A stretch of 64,000 bases of DNA from Pelagibius sp. Alg239-R121. GTDB taxonomy: Bacteria > Pseudomonadota > Alphaproteobacteria > Kiloniellales > Kiloniellaceae. Positions 53,581-62,304 of this stretch are shown here, piece by piece. Position numbers and translations under genes: made by a program. The stretch is taken from positions 1 through 64,000 of the forward strand of contig NZ_CAMZOF010000002.1 of NCBI RefSeq assembly GCF_947331435.1, written 5' to 3'. Within the stretch, counting starts at the first letter, position 1, and each line of letters starts with the position of its first letter. The notes below the pieces were generated by a model. The model saw nothing but the letters and a program-made list of their open reading frames with translations, ran no database searches and was not told the DNA's origin.

Positions 53581-54996
53581 TTAGCCAGCCACTTGAAACC
53601 AGGTCTTCATGCCTGCCGCCTGATGCTCGAGCATGTGGCAATGGATCAACCACTTGCCAGGATTATCCGCGACAAAGGCGACAGTGACCGCCTCGTCCGG
53701 CCCAATGAGTTCAGTATCCCTCCACGCGCCGTCATCGACCGGCTGGCCATTACGCGCAACCGCGCGAAAGTGATGGCCATGGATGTGCATCGCATGCGGC
53801 CAGGCGGTCTCATTGACAATATTCAGGACGACACTGCGCCCGGCTTGAATACGCGCAAGCGGGTTTTCGGTCATCCCCGCAACACCGTTGAAGGCCCAGA
53901 CCTGTCCTCTGGCCACGAGGTCGCGCATAGAGAGGCTCTTACCTTCGAAGACCGCCGAGCGCATGCCTCCCATGGCACCGCCTTCCATCACCAGATCCAG
54001 CTTTAACGGATCGGACAAGTGGGGTTCAGGTAGCCTGTTGGAGGGTAAGACCGGAAGCTCCCTTCCCGCCTGCCCGCTTGCGGAGATACCCTCGGAAACG
54101 AAGTTACCAACAACAATCCCATCTTTGCGCGAAACCTCTGTGAGGGGCGCCTCTTCCCCGGGCTCCAGGGTCACATCCAGAAGCAGATCCGCACGCTGCG
54201 CAGGAGCCAAGGTTAAAACAGCCGATGTGCCAATCTCTTCGGGTTGCGCCAGAGGCTGCCCATCGAGCGCGATCAATAAGGGCGCAAGTTGACCCAGCTT
54301 CAGGTTTAAGATCCTTGAATTGGCACAGTTAATCAACCGCAGACGGAGGCGCTCCCCGCGTTTGACCTTCAAATCTGGCGTCGAGACCCCGTTTATGGTC
54401 AACCAGTTACCCAGCCGACCGCCATGACTCCAATCGCGCATCTGGCCAAAGGAGGCAGTGTGAATCTGGCCGTCTTCGCCGAGGCGCCAATCGTCGATCA
54501 CCAGAACCATCTCCCGGTCGACCGGCGGCGGATTACGCTCCTCTATGATCAGTGGGCCATAGAGTCCGCGCGCCATCTGTTCCCAGCTCTTGTTGTGGGA
54601 GTGATACCAATAGGTTCCCGCGTCGGGTGCGACGAACGCGTAATCGAAGAACCCGCCGGGTGGCACAGCGTCCTGTGTCAGACCCGATACCCCGTCCATA
54701 GCGTTGTCGATCCGGATGCCGTGCCAATGGGTGCTGGTCGGTTGTGGCAGATTGTTGTGCAGGCGGACCTTGATCAAGTCACCCTGGCGCCCCCGGATCA
54801 CCGGGCCTGGCGAAATGCCGCCATAGGCCCAAAGCGCGCTCGCCGGTCCTTCGCTCCCCAGCAGAGGCGCAGTCGCGGGTCCTGCGATAAGATCGAAAGA
54901 TGCAGCGCCGTCTTCTGCTAGCAACCGGCGTGGAGCGGCTACGGCAAGCCCAATGCCTGCGGCGGAAGCAGAAAGAAAAGTCCGGCGATTTATCAT
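53581..54996 (-). CDS. Tat-exported multicopper oxidase
   Basis: The 471-residue oxidase has a twin-arginine signal (NRRTFLSASAAGIGLAVAA) and three cupredoxin domains. Copper ligands are visible in STHWHGI, YWYHSH, WPHAMHIHGHHF and the C-terminal HCHMLEHQAAGMKTWF, which holds the type 1 copper with an axial methionine. A Met-rich stretch (MEGGAMGGMRSAVFEGKSLSM) resembles copper-oxidase/CopA-like members. ATG 54996 follows GGAGGG. The end of the cytochrome gene is 26 bp upstream, so electrons from the oxidase reaction may pass to or from the cytochromes. Confidence 0.93.
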   Translation of the reverse strand: MINRRTFLSASAAGIGLAVAAPRRLLAEDGAASFDLIAGPATAPLLGSEGPASALWAYGGISPGPVIRGRQGDLIKVRLHNNLPQPTSTHWHGIRIDNAMDGVSGLTQDAVPPGGFFDYAFVAPDAGTYWYHSHNKSWEQMARGLYGPLIIEERNPPPVDREMVLVIDDWRLGEDGQIHTASFGQMRDWSHGGRLGNWLTINGVSTPDLKVKRGERLRLRLINCANSRILNLKLGQLAPLLIALDGQPLAQPEEIGTSAVLTLAPAQRADLLLDVTLEPGEEAPLTEVSRKDGIVVGNFVSEGISASGQAGRELPVLPSNRLPEPHLSDPLKLDLVMEGGAMGGMRSAVFEGKSLSMRDLVARGQVWAFNGVAGMTENPLARIQAGRSVVLNIVNETAWPHAMHIHGHHFRAVARNGQPVDDGAWRDTELIGPDEAVTVAFVADNPGKWLIHCHMLEHQAAGMKTWFQVAG

Positions 54997-55022
54997 GACA
55001 CCCTCCTGGAACGATCGTCTTG

Positions 55023-55934
55023 TCATTCCTGCCGTTGAGACGAAAACAAATAGACCGAAATCGCAGCGGTATCTTCATCGCTCAGATAGCTCGAACTCTG
55101 ATCGACGAATTCCCCCATGAGGCCATCGAAGGTATCGCCATTGGGCAGAAGACCCGTTTGCAGCGACAGGACAAGGTCTTCTTTTGTCCAGGGCTGCCCC
55201 GGGTGGTTAAAGAGTGCATCGATTGCCGGCACCCGTTTCCCATTGGGACCCTGGCTGTTACCAGCCAGCGGGGCGCCATAAAAACCGCCGAGCAGATTAC
55301 GCTGTGTGTGACATTCGGCACAATGACCCGGCCCCTGAACCAGATAAGCGCCCCTGTTCCAGGCCTCGTCGCGATTCGGGTTTGGTTGAAAGCGACCGGC
55401 CTCGAAGTTTAGCAGTTTCCAGAGCCCGAGCAGTTTCCTATCTGAAAAAGGCCAACTCAGTTCGTGGGTGCGGCGCACATTGGCCACCGGCGTCACGTTA
55501 TCGAGATAGGCTTTTAAATCGGCAACATCCTGAGCCGACATTTTGCTATAGGAGCTATAGGGAAATGCCGGGAAGTAATGTTCACCGTCGGGGGAAAGCC
55601 CATCCGCAAGAGCGCTCGAGAACTGCTCCAGGCTCCAGCCTCCAATGCCGTAGGTTTCATCCGGCGTGATGTTCGGTCCGTAAAAGGTACCGAAAGCGGT
55701 TTTCAGGGCTGGGCCGCCGGAAAAAGTCTCTCCGCCCCTGGCCGGGTCAGTATGGCAGCCGACACAGCCCGCTGCGCGGACAACATAAGCACCACGCTGG
55801 GCATCACCGCTTACGCCGGTAAAGTCATGCGGCTCACTGGCTGGACCCAAGTACGGCAGAACGAAAAAATAGGCCAGCCCAACGCCGAGCAGCAGGGCCG
55901 TCCCAATGGCAGGAGTCCGGCGAAGACTGTGCAA
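55023..55934 (-). CDS. membrane-anchored dihaem cytochrome c
   Basis: The 303-residue protein has an N-terminal membrane segment (IGTALLLGVGLAYFFVLPYLG) and two haem c sites, CVGCH (about 57-61) and CAECH (about 211-215). The segments SPDGEHYFPAFPY and MSAQDVADLKAYL match the cytochrome subunit of alcohol/aldehyde or gluconate dehydrogenases, which has three haems; here there are two. It is in the middle of the redox operon, 7 bp after the cytochrome c' gene. Confidence 0.92.
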   Translation of the reverse strand: MHSLRRTPAIGTALLLGVGLAYFFVLPYLGPASEPHDFTGVSGDAQRGAYVVRAAGCVGCHTDPARGGETFSGGPALKTAFGTFYGPNITPDETYGIGGWSLEQFSSALADGLSPDGEHYFPAFPYSSYSKMSAQDVADLKAYLDNVTPVANVRRTHELSWPFSDRKLLGLWKLLNFEAGRFQPNPNRDEAWNRGAYLVQGPGHCAECHTQRNLLGGFYGAPLAGNSQGPNGKRVPAIDALFNHPGQPWTKEDLVLSLQTGLLPNGDTFDGLMGEFVDQSSSYLSDEDTAAISVYLFSSQRQE

Positions 55935-55941
55935 AACCGAC

Positions 55942-56433
55942 TCAGTCCTTCGGCTTACGAAATGCCGTATGACAGGAAGAACAGACCTTCGCGGTTTTAG
56001 CGAACTGCAGACGCACGGCCCGTTGCTCGCCGTCTCGCGCGATCACAGACAGAGCCTTCGATTCTCGCAGCATATCCGCGGCGAAGCCGTCGAACTTGTC
56101 TTTCTGCTCCCAGATCACCGGCAGCGCTTCACTGTGTTTGCTGCCGCGGCTCGCTTCACTGTCGGGGAAGAGTACAGGAATCTCCTGCGCATGCTGCGAG
56201 ACGAGTCCGGCTGCTGCCTGAATCGCGTTGGCGTCATAATCGGTCTGACCCTTGAACATTTCACCGACTGTTTTCATGGCTTTCCCCATGACCTCCATGG
56301 CATCCATGCGTTCCTTAACGATGCCGGTAGCACCGCCATGTGCGTAAGCTGTCACGGCCGTAACCGCCGCATAGGATCCGAGCGCTATTGCAGCGCCGGC
56401 CATCAGGATTCTCTTTTGCCTAAAACGTTTCAT
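55942..56433 (-). CDS. cytochrome c' (class II)
   Basis: The 163-residue protein has an export signal (ILMAGAAIALGSYAAVTAVTAYA), a four-helix-bundle pattern and one haem site near the C-terminus (KVCSSCHTAFRKPKD), the cytochrome c' arrangement. Members bind NO or act in electron transfer. It is followed 7 bp later by the dihaem cytochrome gene and preceded by a class I cytochrome gene. Confidence 0.93.
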   Translation of the reverse strand: MKRFRQKRILMAGAAIALGSYAAVTAVTAYAHGGATGIVKERMDAMEVMGKAMKTVGEMFKGQTDYDANAIQAAAGLVSQHAQEIPVLFPDSEASRGSKHSEALPVIWEQKDKFDGFAADMLRESKALSVIARDGEQRAVRLQFAKTAKVCSSCHTAFRKPKD

Positions 56434-56494
56434 CGGCTGGTGTTTTCTCTTTTCCTATATCGGCACTCCGGGAGAGCTCGGATGAGCGCGTGGA

Positions 56495-56977
56495 TTATTT
56501 CTGCGCCGCCTGTCGATTGATTCGCGCGTTTGCCTCTCTCGCCTGCCCCTTCCAGCTGCTCTTGATATAAGAGAGTACTGCAGCGATTTCGTTATCGGAA
56601 AGAACCTCTCCGAAGGCCGGCATATCGCTTGGATGATCTGGATTTCCACTGTAAACCGCAGTGCCGAGTTTGGTGATCTGAAACAACACGTTGTCGGGAT
56701 GATGCCAGGTATGCCCGCTCTCATCATGGGGCGGCGCCGCCAGACGCCCATCCGGCTTACGCTGTCTCCAATCGGGCCAGCCCGGCTCACCGCTCAGGTC
56801 GGCGCCATGACAGGCCGCACAGTTCGCAGCGTAGACCTCCTCACCCTGGGCAACAACGACCGGATCGTCGGGCTGCAACCGTGAAGTCGGCTCATTGTCG
56901 CCAGTGAGCACCCACACGGCACCGCCCGTAGCTATAAGCACAAGCGAAAAAATGGCGGTTGGGATAAGTCGGATCAT
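56495..56977 (-). CDS. class I cytochrome c
   Basis: The 160-residue protein has an N-terminal hydrophobic segment (IPTAIFSLVLIATGGAVWVL) and one haem site (NCAACHGADLSG, about 52-57) with a likely methionine ligand in DMPAFGEVL. The hydrophobic segment may be a membrane anchor. It is the first gene of the redox operon (cytochrome c, cytochrome c', dihaem cytochrome, multicopper oxidase). The 231 bp upstream contain the vWA-gene terminator and this operon's promoter. Confidence 0.9.
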   Translation of the reverse strand: MIRLIPTAIFSLVLIATGGAVWVLTGDNEPTSRLQPDDPVVVAQGEEVYAANCAACHGADLSGEPGWPDWRQRKPDGRLAAPPHDESGHTWHHPDNVLFQITKLGTAVYSGNPDHPSDMPAFGEVLSDNEIAAVLSYIKSSWKGQAREANARINRQAAQK

Positions 56978-57115
56978 CGCAAACCTGCATCCAAAGTCCT
57001 GTCCTCACAGAGACGCGAAGATCAGATTTGTGCAAGCTAGGGCTTCCAGTCAGGGGAAGGTCAACAGCCATTATGTGGATAACGTCGAAGCATGAAACCG
57101 TTGGAAAAATCACCA

Positions 57116-57146
57116 AGAGGCCCCGTGCGAGACACGGGACCCCTTG
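57116..57146 (-). terminator. terminator of the vWA gene
   Basis: On the minus strand a stem built on CCCGTG (57138-57133) and CACGGG (57127-57122) is extended by AAGGGG and CCTCTT. It is followed by TTGGTGATTTTT. Confidence 0.7.
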
Positions 57147-57208
57147 ACTTCAACCGGTCCATACCTGAGACGCGGTCAAAAAGGCGCTGGATTATTGCGG
57201 TCGGGTAA

Positions 57209-58825
57209 TCACCAGGCGCCCTCGCTCAGTCCCTCCGCCTGCCGGACGAGCTGCAGAAACTCACCCCGGCGGCCGAAGGGGTCGCTGCTGCGGCCGCTTT
57301 GAGCCAGATCCAGGACATCATCGTAATTGAATTCACGCGTGTCGACCTCGCCGCGGAGGATTTGGCCGAAGGCCGCGACGGCGACGGCGAAGCGGACATC
57401 GTCAGGCGCATCTTCCAACAGTTCGACTTCCTCGAACTTCGAGACCGGCTGGCCCATCTGAAGGCTATTCCGGGTGCCCGGCGCCTTATAACGCAGCTTG
57501 ACGAAGGCGTATTCGTCTTGTGCCTCGACTGCCCGCTTCAGGTCGGGATCGCTGGAGGCCAACTGATAGCGAAAGCCCAGCCGAGCCCGTGCCAGGTGCG
57601 GAACCAGCGTGATTTCGTAGAGTGCGGTGACACTGTGTCCGCTACCGACGTCACCCGCATCGACCCGGTCGTTGCGAAAGTCACGGCGGTTCAAGGCCCG
57701 CGTTTCATAACCGATCAGACGGTAGGCCCCCACGATGTCGGGGTTGAACTCGATCTGAACCTTCACGTCCTCGGCAATCGGAATGAGGTTAGCGGTCACC
57801 TCGTCACCCAACACCTTGCGCGCCTCCGTCAGGCTGTCTAAATGCGCGGCTGTACCGTTGCCGGCCTGGGCCAGGGCCTGGGCGATATGGTCGTTCACAT
57901 TGCCGTCGCCGACCGTGAGGACCGTCAGATAAACCCCACTCTTACGTTTCTTGGTAATCAGCTTACGCATCGCCACCGGATCGCTGGCGCCGACATTAAA
58001 GTCGCCGTCACTGATCAGGATCACGCGGTTAACCGCATCGGAACTAAACTGGTGGTCAGCGACGGAGTAGGCATGCTCCAGCCCTTTCTCGCCACCGGTG
58101 CCGCCACCTGCATCAAGCTTGTCGATCGCGGCCTCAATACGGTGTTTATCCTTGGCAGAAGTCGGATCGAGCACGGTGCGCGATCCACTGCTGAAGGTCA
58201 CGATCGCGATGCGGTCATCTTCCCTCAACCCCTTGGTCAGACCCTTCAGGGAGCGTTTGGCCAGGCCAAGGCGGTCCTCGCCATTCATGGATCCAGAAAC
58301 ATCGATTAGAAACACGAGATTAACCGGCGGACGCTGCCGGCGCGGCACGGTATAGCCCTGCAGACCGACGTGCAGCAGTTGGGTCTCCGCGTTCCATGGA
58401 TTGGGCATCACCGTTGTGGAGATCGCGAAAGGCTCATCCTGATCCTGCGGCCGGGGATAGTCGTAGTCGAAGTAGTTCACCATCTCCTCAATCCGCACGA
58501 CGTCGCGCGGCGGCATCTGCCGGTTCTTCAAGATCCGTCTGATATGCGAGTAGGCCGCCGTGTCTACGTCGACACTGAAGGTGGAAAGCGGTTGCTGCTC
58601 CACCTGCTGGAAACCCTGATGCTGCAAACTCGGGTACCGCTCGCCACCATATGCCGTGGAATATTCGTTCGTGCCCTTGTAGCGGACGATACTGGTCGCC
58701 GGAGCGTATGACGGTCCCGCAGAAGAGGCCGTCGCAGCGGTCTCGTCGTCGCTCGCACAACCCGCCAGTCCGGCCGCCAGCAGACCGGCAATCAGAACCC
58801 CACCGAGAGGTCGTATATATGTCAT
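57209..58825 (-). CDS. YfbK-like von Willebrand factor A lipoprotein
   Basis: The 538-residue protein has a lipoprotein signal (LIAGLLAAGLAGC). A YfbK-type N-terminal domain (PLSTFSVDVDTAAYSHIRRIL, MVNYFDYDYPRP) is followed by a vWA domain with an intact metal site (FLIDVSGSMNGEDR, D-x-S-x-S) and LISDGDFNVG. The C-terminal DUF3520 segment ends the chain. Such proteins are anchored in the envelope and probably bind partners through the metal site; the partner is unknown. ATG 58825 fits the lipobox; the frame continues to 59281 but would cross the divergent arfA-like gene. Confidence 0.92.
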   Translation of the reverse strand: MTYIRPLGGVLIAGLLAAGLAGCASDDETAATASSAGPSYAPATSIVRYKGTNEYSTAYGGERYPSLQHQGFQQVEQQPLSTFSVDVDTAAYSHIRRILKNRQMPPRDVVRIEEMVNYFDYDYPRPQDQDEPFAISTTVMPNPWNAETQLLHVGLQGYTVPRRQRPPVNLVFLIDVSGSMNGEDRLGLAKRSLKGLTKGLREDDRIAIVTFSSGSRTVLDPTSAKDKHRIEAAIDKLDAGGGTGGEKGLEHAYSVADHQFSSDAVNRVILISDGDFNVGASDPVAMRKLITKKRKSGVYLTVLTVGDGNVNDHIAQALAQAGNGTAAHLDSLTEARKVLGDEVTANLIPIAEDVKVQIEFNPDIVGAYRLIGYETRALNRRDFRNDRVDAGDVGSGHSVTALYEITLVPHLARARLGFRYQLASSDPDLKRAVEAQDEYAFVKLRYKAPGTRNSLQMGQPVSKFEEVELLEDAPDDVRFAVAVAAFGQILRGEVDTREFNYDDVLDLAQSGRSSDPFGRRGEFLQLVRQAEGLSEGAW

Positions 58826-59086
58826 CGCCTTATCCCCCAAGGATTGAAAGACCGTAACCTGATACGACCCTAAGGCGGAAAGACGGAAAAGCTGTGGCAA
58901 AGATATGGCAGAACACGACGATTTTGCGACCTGCGTTAAGGCTTGTAAGAAAAAGCCACAAGTTCGCCCCGGATATGATAAAACCCGCGGCCTGGGGCGC
59001 ACAGTCTGGGGCTCATAACCTGAGACACACAGGGCGGGTTGAATGAACATCCCGGTCTGTAGCTTAAACCCGTTGGAGCAAACGAG

Positions 59087-59311
59087 ATGAAACAACCACC
59101 ATGGCCGCGAAGGCCGAACTCTGCCGCCAAGGCACTGGCGGATCCGAAGCATCGCAAACGGATCGTCAGAGCCAAGAGGGGCAAAGGTTCCTACACAAGA
59201 AAAGGGCGTCAGGTCTATCCGGGCGCCCTTCCTATTTGCCCACCTCGCAATCATGCTGTCCCAGCGCTCAACCAAATTCACACCGAAAGACTGACCTTTA
59301 TCCGTAACTAA
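59087..59311 (+). CDS. arfA: ArfA-type alternative ribosome-rescue factor
   Basis: The reading frame gives 74 residues. Residues 11-41 (NSAAKALADPKHRKRIVRAK, then RGKGSYTRKGR) match ArfA of E. coli, where the segment contains KKGKGSYMRKGK. ArfA binds a stalled ribosome without a stop codon and recruits RF2, here coded by prfB in the same window. In E. coli the arfA mRNA is cut in a hairpin so that the message lacks a stop and is made only when tmRNA fails. A similar hairpin lies here over codons 39-48, just after the core. The residues beyond are low-complexity and may never be translated. ATG 59087 has GGAG eight bases before it. Confidence 0.8.
   Translation: MKQPPWPRRPNSAAKALADPKHRKRIVRAKRGKGSYTRKGRQVYPGALPICPPRNHAVPALNQIHTERLTFIRN
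59202..59230 (+). promoter_or_regulatory. hairpin inside the arfA coding region
   Basis: AAGGGCG (59202-59208) pairs with CGCCCTT (59224-59230), with a 15-base loop, and is followed by CCTATTTG. It lies where E. coli arfA has its RNase III/termination hairpin and would yield a nonstop message. Confidence 0.65.
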
Positions 59312-59469
59312 TTGAAGTCAGTGACAAAAAAACCACCGGCTTGCTACGCCGAAATCACACCCCCTCGTCTATAAAGAGTCCAGAAAAACACATGGCACCT
59401 GCAATGCCTTGCAGACGCCCGACCTGAGGGACGAGGATCGTTAAGCGGTCGCTCGAGTAAAAACGGAAG

Positions 59470-59769
59470 ATGCCAGAAGCCCAATTCGAATCCACAAAGA
59501 CTGCTTCACGACCAGACAGACACCACAATTTTTTCGATGAGTTCGAACAGGAAGAAGAGGTGTCAGATCCGCGTGTGCGATTGCTTCGCATACTATCGGA
59601 CACGGGAGACGTTCTGGAAAATATCGAAAAAGATTGCAACGCCCTGGTTCTTGCCATCGAGAGCTCAAGCTTGACCGCGGGCGATGCCGCAAGATTAAAG
59701 AAGCGCGTGTGGCGCATCGAGGACCTTTCAGTCAAAGCAGCCGAGAAGATCAACGGCCGTCACGTATAG
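59470..59769 (+). CDS. hypothetical protein, 99 residues
   Basis: This small hydrophilic protein has an acidic N-terminal part (FFDEFEQEEEVSDPR), helical middle and basic end (RLKKRVWRIEDLSVKAAEKI), suggesting a helical bundle or coiled coil. The upstream sequence has no strong ribosome binding site (AACGGAAGATG). An antisense frame of 132 codons exists but looks less protein-like. I do not recognise a family. Confidence 0.55.
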   Translation: MPEAQFESTKTASRPDRHHNFFDEFEQEEEVSDPRVRLLRILSDTGDVLENIEKDCNALVLAIESSSLTAGDAARLKKRVWRIEDLSVKAAEKINGRHV

Positions 59770-59865
59770 ATCCTGATCGATTTTCACTGAACTCCGGAAA
59801 ACCGTGGACCAGCCTCCATTCCTTATCGTCAGAGGCTGGTCGCCGCAGCGCGACGAGCACGAACG

Positions 59866-59901
59866 CAAAAAAGAAACGTGCCCCGACAGCATCGGGACAC
59901 G
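59866..59901 (-). terminator. terminator of the 355-residue hypothetical gene
   Basis: On the minus strand CGTGTCCCGA (59901-59892) pairs with TCGGGGCACG (59886-59877) and is followed by TTTCTTTTTT. It lies 28 bp after the stop codon. Confidence 0.9.
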
Positions 59902-59928
59902 CTCAGACAAACAAAATGCATTTTTTTG

Positions 59929-60996
59929 TTATGCGCCGATCAACTCGACCAATGACGCACGTGTCACAGTCGCGCGGTTCTGACCAAATGCGCGAAGGCT
60001 TTCGTTGTCGATCAAGGTCTCGACCTCCTGGGCGGTAATGCCTAGGAAATCCTGTACGTCCCTTGTCGGCACCATCAGTTGAATTGATTCCACCGACGTA
60101 AAGTTGGTCAGCGCCGGTGTCTTGGGTACCGGGGGATGAAAGACGGGAATGTCGATCGCCTCTACCTGAAAGAGGTTAGGCAGAGCTGCCTTACGCCAGT
60201 CCGTCGCAAGCTCCATCTCCGCCCGCAATGTCACGACGTCGCGCCGCAGTTGCAGGAATGCGGAACCGAAGTGCGTGCCGTCGGCCAATAGCACCTCGTT
60301 TTGTTCTGGCCGCAGGTTGTCCGCAGCGAGCGAGCGCAGGTACCATGCAAATTCGGTGCGCGAAGCAATGGTGGACTTTTCAACAATCGGAAGGCGCACC
60401 TTTGGTTCGTCTTCGCCGGAGAGGCCGAAATCCAAACCCAGTTTCGGACCGAAACTGCTCAACAGAGAGGCAGCCCCTCCGACAATTTCCCCTGCAACGG
60501 GAAAACCAAGAGCCCCGCCGGCGGCCTTGGCCAGGGTCGAAGCGATGCCGACCAGATCCGGCTGAAAGGCAGCACCGCCTGCAGCCTCCGGCGAGATGAC
60601 ACTGCCATCCTCGGACTCGATCACTTTGACAGCCTTGGTCTTGAAAGGGTCGATACCGAGGACACGCACCGGGGCGACCTCATCATCGGCCTGGATGATC
60701 TCTTCGCCGTTCTCGTCAAGCGGCACGATCCGGACACGCATCTCCATTTCATCGAGGCGGATGTCGTCCTTCAGGTTTTTCCGGTTACGCTCGCGCAGGC
60801 GGCCTGCTGCCGAGAAAACGATGTTCAGGGTCGGGAATGTGACGGCACTTAGGAGCGCCGAGACAGCCGACGAAACCTTGTCGTTGTTGTTGAGCAGAGC
60901 GAAGTCGTTTTTCGGGAAGACCTTCCCGAAGACGCCCAGATTGGCGTCCACGAACAAGTCAACGAATTCCTCCGGGTTGTTGGTAATGGTGGTCAT
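59929..60996 (-). CDS. hypothetical protein with possible C-terminal excisionase-like helix-turn-helix
   Basis: The 355-residue protein has no signal peptide. Around residues 145-185 is a Gly/Ala-rich hydrophobic stretch (LAKAAGGALGFPVAGEIVGG). The last 40 residues (DFLGITAQEVETLIDNE, then VTRASLVELIG) resemble the HTH_17/excisionase pattern. A DUF-like acidic region (EDEPKVRLPIVEKSTIASRTEFAWYLRSL) precedes it. ATG 60996 has AAGGAG six bases before it. No recognised family; neighbours give no hint. The gene has its own terminator. Confidence 0.75.
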   Translation of the reverse strand: MTTITNNPEEFVDLFVDANLGVFGKVFPKNDFALLNNNDKVSSAVSALLSAVTFPTLNIVFSAAGRLRERNRKNLKDDIRLDEMEMRVRIVPLDENGEEIIQADDEVAPVRVLGIDPFKTKAVKVIESEDGSVISPEAAGGAAFQPDLVGIASTLAKAAGGALGFPVAGEIVGGAASLLSSFGPKLGLDFGLSGEDEPKVRLPIVEKSTIASRTEFAWYLRSLAADNLRPEQNEVLLADGTHFGSAFLQLRRDVVTLRAEMELATDWRKAALPNLFQVEAIDIPVFHPPVPKTPALTNFTSVESIQLMVPTRDVQDFLGITAQEVETLIDNESLRAFGQNRATVTRASLVELIGA

Positions 60997-61257
60997 TTTT
61001 GGCTCCTTCTCTTGGTCTGCGAGGTACAGTTCTCCCGTTCGCGCAAAGCAGATCTTGCGCGTCAAAGAGACCGTCCTGGTGAGTTGGGGAAACCAACCTG
61101 TCATTTTGGTTGGCCGTGTCAGTGTGCTGACAGGGAGACAACACCCATGGAAGAAATAAATTCCCGATCACCCTAAAAAAACGACCGGAATGCCAGCTCA
61201 TCGAAGCCTAACAGGCTCCAAAAACCGTGTTCCGAACTGAACAGTCTGAGCGGCGCA

Positions 61258-62055
61258 TCACCAGCGATAGCTCAGGCCCAGGAACGCCCCAAACTGGTTC
61301 GCACTTCCTTCGTCGGCGACCAGCGGACTGTCGGCGGCGTTGCCCAATAGACGACTGTACTCGGCACCGCCGAAGGCACTGATATTGTCTGTGATTTGGT
61401 ACCCCAGATTGACGCTGAGACCTGCGTCTTTCAGGCCGGAGCCCGCGTTGTATTGCGTAAGACCGCGCAGCGAGGACGCCGATTGGGAGGCGGAGATCCC
61501 AAATGTGTTGTCCATGTAATCGCCGTTCGCCCAGGTGATATAGGGAGTAACGCCGAGGTGGAGCTGGTCATCAAACAGCGCCACCCCATATTCCAGTTCT
61601 GCCGTTGCGGTCATACCATCGCGGTCGCCCGTCAGGTCCCGGGTCATTTCGAGCCCCGCTTCGAGCGGCCCGAACGCGTAACCCAGCCGGGCCATCGCGA
61701 CAGCGCCGACGTCCAGATCCCCGAGCCCTCTGAGCGCATCGTTGTCATCCTGATCGCGCCCGCCGTCGTAAAACAAGCCGATGTCGACAGAGAAACTGTC
61801 GTCACGATAGGGTGTCCCAATCAATCCGGGGCCTCCTTTTGTGGTCAGGCGGATTCTGTCCTTCCAGGAGACATCGATAATCGGCAGCGCGGTAAACTCG
61901 TAATCGTCAGAGCCTTCGTAATCAGGCCCGATCCCGGCCCCGGCACCAAGTTCGAAAGTCCAGTTGCTGTCGCGCGCGCCTTCGTCCTGCGCTGCTACGG
62001 AGAAAGGCCCAAAAACCAAAAGCGCAATGGCGCTGGCCAGCTGTTGAAGCCGCAT
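61258..62055 (-). CDS. MipA/OmpV-family outer-membrane protein
   Basis: The 265-residue protein has a signal peptide (MRLQQLASAIALLVFGPFSVAAQ) and alternating amphipathic strands typical of MipA/OmpV beta-barrels, starting with FELGAGAGIGPDYEGSDDYEFTALP and ending FGAFLGLSYRW with an aromatic C-terminus. Members scaffold murein enzymes or act as porins. AAAGGG lies five bases before ATG 62055; upstream residues in the same frame lack support. Confidence 0.92.
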   Translation of the reverse strand: MRLQQLASAIALLVFGPFSVAAQDEGARDSNWTFELGAGAGIGPDYEGSDDYEFTALPIIDVSWKDRIRLTTKGGPGLIGTPYRDDSFSVDIGLFYDGGRDQDDNDALRGLGDLDVGAVAMARLGYAFGPLEAGLEMTRDLTGDRDGMTATAELEYGVALFDDQLHLGVTPYITWANGDYMDNTFGISASQSASSLRGLTQYNAGSGLKDAGLSVNLGYQITDNISAFGGAEYSRLLGNAADSPLVADEGSANQFGAFLGLSYRW

Positions 62056-62304
62056 AAAAACCCTTTCATGAATTCTAACTGAGGTCGCCTTGGCAACCTG
62101 ACGGTCCGCCATTTATGCCGCGCACATTGCGCGTGCAGACGTGATTAAAGGACCACGGCTTTCAGCAAGCTGTCCGCTTCATGAAATAAAATTCAGATAC
62201 TAGAAATGATATCGGGCGCCTGCAGCCCCTCGGCCTGGCCGGTGCCATTCCTCACCGAGCCCAGGCCAGATTGCAGAGTATCGACTACAGGGGAAAGAAG
62301 AAGG

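Noticed and set aside
59101-59307. 68-codon frame overlapping the arfA-like gene
   Set aside because: It is out of frame with the ArfA-like core and lacks its own ribosome binding site.
59355-59753. 132-codon minus-strand frame
   Set aside because: It overlaps the better plus-strand hypothetical gene, is rich in Ser/Arg as shadow frames are, and lacks a ribosome binding site.
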